From an uncultured Clostridia bacterium (GTDB lineage Bacteria; Bacillota; Clostridia; Christensenellales; UBA1242), in contig CALDMJ010000151.1 of assembly GCA_937914725.1 (NCBI GenBank), positions 1-6,901 of the forward strand: 6,901 nt of DNA. Reading direction: 5' to 3'. The position numbers were made by a program, and so were the translations under genes. The notes under the pieces are model-generated. The model ran no database searches, had not been told where the DNA came from, and worked only from the letters and a program-made list of their open reading frames with translations. Shown piece by piece: positions 6,118-6,901 of the stretch (position 1 is its first letter; each line of letters opens with the position of its first letter).

Positions 6118-6408
6118 TTATTCGCCTGTGTAAGGAATAAGTGCCATATATCTTGCGCGCTTGATTGCGATTGCAAGTTCTCTTTGGTGCTTTGCACAAG
6201 TGCCAGTTTGGCGACGTGGCAAAATTTTACCTTTTTCAGTGATGAATCTCTTGATTCTAGCAACATCTTTGTAGTCGATTGCCGCTTTTTCAGTGCAGAA
6301 TACACATACTTTGCGTCTTGGCGCACGACGAGTCTTTTTAAATTCTCTTTCTTGCGCAACTACTGGTTGCTCTTGAGTTCCAACTGCTGCAACATTTTCG
6401 TTTTCCAT
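6118..6408 (-). CDS. rpsR: 30S ribosomal protein bS18, zinc-ribbon form with N-terminal extension
   Basis: A 96-residue protein whose residues 33-94 carry the bS18 core, including IDYKDVARIKRFITEKGKIL (44-63), PRR, TGTCAKHQREL and AIKRARYMALIPY (81-93). Cys35, Cys38, Cys71 and His74 (CxxC and CxxH) form the zinc-binding set of the Cys-retaining paralogue type. Before the core there is a 25-30 residue tail rich in Glu, Gln and Val and then Arg/Lys; typical bS18 is about 75-80 residues, so this is an extension. bS18 pairs with bS6 on the platform of the small subunit, and bS6 is encoded two genes upstream. The start at 6408 has AAGGAG (6416-6421) 7 nt upstream, 20 nt after the ssb stop. It is the last gene of the operon, with a strong hairpin terminator right after the stop. 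Confidence 0.97.
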   Translation of the reverse strand: MENENVAAVGTQEQPVVAQEREFKKTRRAPRRKVCVFCTEKAAIDYKDVARIKRFITEKGKILPRRQTGTCAKHQRELAIAIKRARYMALIPYTGE

Positions 6409-6428
6409 TTACTCTCTCCTTTATAAAA

Positions 6429-6827
6429 TTAGAATGGTAAATCGTCATCTTGAATTGGTTGCAACTCAGCAACTTGGTCGTCTTTTGTACCTGCTTCGAC
6501 GCCGCTTTGCGCTTTAGTTGTCAAAAATTCCACTTCATCTGCAACGATTTCAAAAACATTAACCTTGACACCTTCCTTATTTTCATAAGAACGTGTTTGC
6601 AATGTGCCACAAACTGCAACTTTGTTGCCTTTCTTTAGATACTTTGCGCAGTTGTCTGCAAGTCCGCGCCAAGCAACAATGTTGATAAAGTCGGTTTCTC
6701 TATTACCGTCCGCACCTGCATAGCGGCGTGTAACTGCGATTGCAAATCTGCAAACAGAGACACCTGTTGAAACAGTGTTTGTCTCTGGGTCTCTAGTCAA
6801 GTTCCCGATTAAAAATACTTTATTCAT
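6429..6827 (-). CDS. ssb: single-stranded DNA-binding protein SSB
   Basis: A 132-residue protein with a bacterial OB fold over about residues 1-104: MNKVFLIGNLTRDPE at the start, VCRFAIAV (25-32), ETDFINIVAWRGLADNCAKYL (44-64, with Trp53) and KKGNKVAVCGTLQTRSY (65-81). A short linker leads to the acidic tip DDDLPF (127-132), the docking site for replication and repair partners. SSB forms tetramers that coat single-stranded DNA. The ATG at 6827 is chosen over an upstream in-frame ATG at 6866 because AAGGAG (6834-6839) lies 6 nt before it and the family begins MNK; the upstream start would fall inside rpsF. At 132 residues it is shorter than B. subtilis SsbA or E. coli SSB because of the linker (about 22 residues), yet the intact tip marks it as the housekeeping type rather than the tip-less competence paralogue. 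Confidence 0.97.
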   Translation of the reverse strand: MNKVFLIGNLTRDPETNTVSTGVSVCRFAIAVTRRYAGADGNRETDFINIVAWRGLADNCAKYLKKGNKVAVCGTLQTRSYENKEGVKVNVFEIVADEVEFLTTKAQSGVEAGTKDDQVAELQPIQDDDLPF

Positions 6828-6833
6828 TTTTAT

Positions 6834-6839
6834 CTCCTT
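6834..6839 (-). promoter_or_regulatory. ribosome binding site deciding the ssb start
   Basis: AAGGAG on the minus strand, 6 nt before ATG 6827, overlaps the rpsF stop codon (TAAGGAG). It fixes the ssb start and implies that ribosomes ending rpsF can reinitiate on ssb. Confidence 0.85.
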
Positions 6840-6901
6840 ATTTCTTGATGAATAGGCTTCTAACAAAGAAATCCATAATCTTCATTTGGCTTTCCATCTC
6901 G
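6838..6901 (-). CDS. rpsF: 3' end of ribosomal protein bS6 gene (partial)
   Basis: The last 20 codons and the stop (TAA at 6840-6838) of a gene entering from the right edge. The visible tail reads MKIMDFFVRSLFIKK, which resembles the bS6 C-terminal helix/strand ending (pattern like I-x-x-x-V-x-R-x-L-x-x-K-K). Assignment rests mainly on position: directly upstream of ssb and rpsR, on the same strand, with 10 nt between its stop and the ssb start, as in the conserved rpsF-ssb-rpsR operon. bS6 partners bS18 in the 30S platform. The start, promoter and any bS6:bS18-binding leader of the operon lie outside the window. Confidence 0.85.
   Translation of the reverse strand, partial: EMESQMKIMDFFVRSLFIKK

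Noticed and set aside
6064..6426. 120-codon plus-strand frame across the terminator and rpsR
   Set aside because: It starts in the terminator, runs antisense to the conserved bS18 gene and shows no recognisable domain or ribosome binding site.
6828..6866. Longer SSB starting at ATG 6866
   Set aside because: The extra 13 residues would overlap rpsF in another frame. A good AAGGAG sits before ATG 6827, and the family begins MNK at that point.
1..6901. CRISPR array, tRNA, insertion sequence or prophage signal
   Set aside because: No spaced direct repeats, cloverleaf-like segment, transposase or terminal repeats were seen on reading through both strands.

Overview
The window looks like a chromosomal segment of a low-to-moderate GC Gram-positive bacterium, most likely Bacillota and perhaps Clostridia. 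The support is the rpsF-ssb-rpsR ribosomal/replication gene order, strong AGGAG-type ribosome binding sites before every gene, A/T-rich intergenic regions with sigma-A-like promoters, a short free-standing Smr-domain protein and a heterodimeric ABC exporter of the TM287/288, LmrCD and BmrCD kind. Genus cannot be told from the sequence alone. No mobile element, CRISPR array, tRNA or rRNA was seen.

Layout, left to right. (1) 1-1698, minus: typA/bipA, a ribosome-binding translational GTPase whose last ~40-50 residues lie beyond the left edge. (2) 1699-1948: typA control region with two candidate promoters and a terminator-like hairpin inside the leader, plus the terminator of the ABC operon. (3) 1949-5441, minus: two overlapping half-transporter genes forming a heterodimeric ABC exporter. 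The upstream gene carries the degenerate ATPase motifs (Asp for catalytic Glu, Gln for the H-loop His); the downstream gene carries a catalytic Walker B and H-loop but a non-canonical LSAGQ signature. (4) 5442-5718: a divergent promoter region. The ABC operon has an exact TTGACA-17-TATAAT promoter followed at once by a 17-bp dyad that looks like a repressor operator, then a leader with a hairpin and a possible 14-codon upstream ORF whose stop overlaps the exporter start. The rightward gene has an extended -10 promoter. (5) 5719-5967, plus: a small Smr-domain protein with a changed DLHG motif. (6) 5968-6117: short convergent gap ending in a very strong hairpin terminator. (7) 6118-6901, minus: rpsR, ssb and the 3' end of rpsF, the classic operon that co-expresses ribosomal proteins bS6 and bS18 with single-stranded DNA-binding protein.

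Most of the window is housekeeping (translation, replication/repair). The accessory part is the ABC exporter with its control region, which is built like an inducible exporter: maximal promoter, an operator-like dyad over the start of transcription, and a structured leader. No regulator gene lies next to it in the window, so the controlling protein, if any, is encoded elsewhere. I did not find a clear new multi-gene system; the best leads are regulatory (typA leader hairpin, ABC operator and leader) and the altered Smr protein.
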